Assembly (NCBI RefSeq): GCF_030323865.1
Contig: NZ_CP066362.1
Coordinates: forward strand, 4,157,454-4,221,453
From: Pseudarthrobacter defluvii
GTDB lineage: Bacteria > Actinomycetota > Actinomycetes > Actinomycetales > Micrococcaceae
Length of the DNA stretch: 64,000 bases
Reading direction: 5' to 3'
The notes beneath the pieces are model-generated. The model made no database searches and had not been told where the DNA came from. It worked only from the letters and a program-made list of their open reading frames with translations. The position numbers and the translations under genes are program-made. How positions within the stretch are numbered: the stretch's first letter is position 1; each line of letters opens with the position of its first letter. Shown here piece after piece: positions 63,632-64,000 of this stretch.

Positions 63632-64000
63632 GTTAGTTACTCCAGTGGATCAAAGGTGCGTCCACCCGATCAGTATGGGGAAGAACTGGCCGACGCTAAG
63701 TTTTGTATATGCACGCTTCCCCCGACTGGCCAGGCGCACTGCGACTGGATAGTTCAAATGGGGCCAAAAAGCGGACACAAAGGACTTCACAACGTTAGGG
63801 CAATCCGCGGCCCGGAGTCAAACCGGGAGGTCCTTCTCCGGCTGTCCCCAGCTGTGCCTAAGTATCCCCAACAGCCTGTGGATGAAGTGGCTCACAAGGC
63901 CATTCGGAGAACCACAACAGTGTAATTATCCACAGCCGGATAGCCAGCTATCTTCTAGGCTTTTCATCCCCTAGAGTGTCCCAGTAGCCGATTATCCACG
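63632..64000. promoter_or_regulatory. Left part of the rpmH-dnaA intergenic region, with DnaA boxes
   Basis: No gene is seen. TTATCCACA lies at 63926-63934 and TTATCCACG at 63992-64000, with a reverse-oriented TGTGGATGA at 63877-63885. The rpmH promoter should also be here. In actinobacteria dnaA lies to the right of such a gap, transcribed rightward, and DnaA boxes here serve autoregulation or origin function. The window cuts the region. Confidence 0.7.

Overview
The window looks like the left flank of the replication origin of a high-GC Gram-positive chromosome, most likely a Micrococcaceae actinobacterium of the Arthrobacter / Pseudarthrobacter type. The main evidence is the origin-proximal gene order at the right end (NUDIX hydrolase, murJ, pseudokinase-type protein, trxB, trxA, parB, parA, rsmG, khpB/jag, yidC, yidD, rnpA, rpmH, then the start of the rpmH-dnaA gap), with GC-rich codon use and many GTG/TTG starts. 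The genus is an inference from gene order and protein style; no search was run.

Positions 1-28.8 kb form a large cell-surface polysaccharide locus. A leftward arm (1-4.07 kb) encodes three family-2 glycosyltransferases and a truncated multi-membrane protein. A repeat-bearing divergent region (4.1-4.4 kb) separates it from a secreted PKD-domain protein, which converges on a metallophosphoesterase lipoprotein. A large ATP-binding LuxR-type regulator (8.1-10.8 kb) precedes the synthesis operon: initiating sugar-phosphate transferase, sugar oxidoreductase, epimerase, two PLP aminotransferases, NeuD-type acetyltransferase, glycosyltransferases, Wzx-like flippase and acyltransferase. A second unit carries a Wzz/tyrosine autokinase and two more glycosyltransferases, and a Wzy/ligase-like membrane protein converges from the other side. 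The first and second units share a three-block promoter element with identical block spacing.

Positions 29-45 kb are a leftward housekeeping and transport region: M18 aminopeptidase, amino-acid permease, an ABC exporter whose permease appears frameshifted, a PAP2/diacylglycerol-kinase fusion, a DeoR/MFS pair with four TGATCA sites, an ABC-F protein, a MecA_N-type penicillin-binding lipoprotein, a phytoene-desaturase-like oxidoreductase and a GT87 mannosyltransferase-like protein. Two unannotated-looking small ORFs with identical perfect Shine-Dalgarno sequences lie at 44.4-45.0 kb.

Positions 45.2-64 kb are the origin-proximal block. Its most striking part is a stretch of about 4.2 kb between trxA and parB with no convincing gene. 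It holds eight parS palindromes and two groups of DnaA-box-like 9-mers, one being four 9-mers in an exact 12-bp register. A ninth parS lies inside parA. The trxB-trxA pair is preceded by an exact match to the SigR/SigH thiol-stress promoter pattern. The window ends inside the rpmH-dnaA intergenic region, which carries further DnaA boxes.
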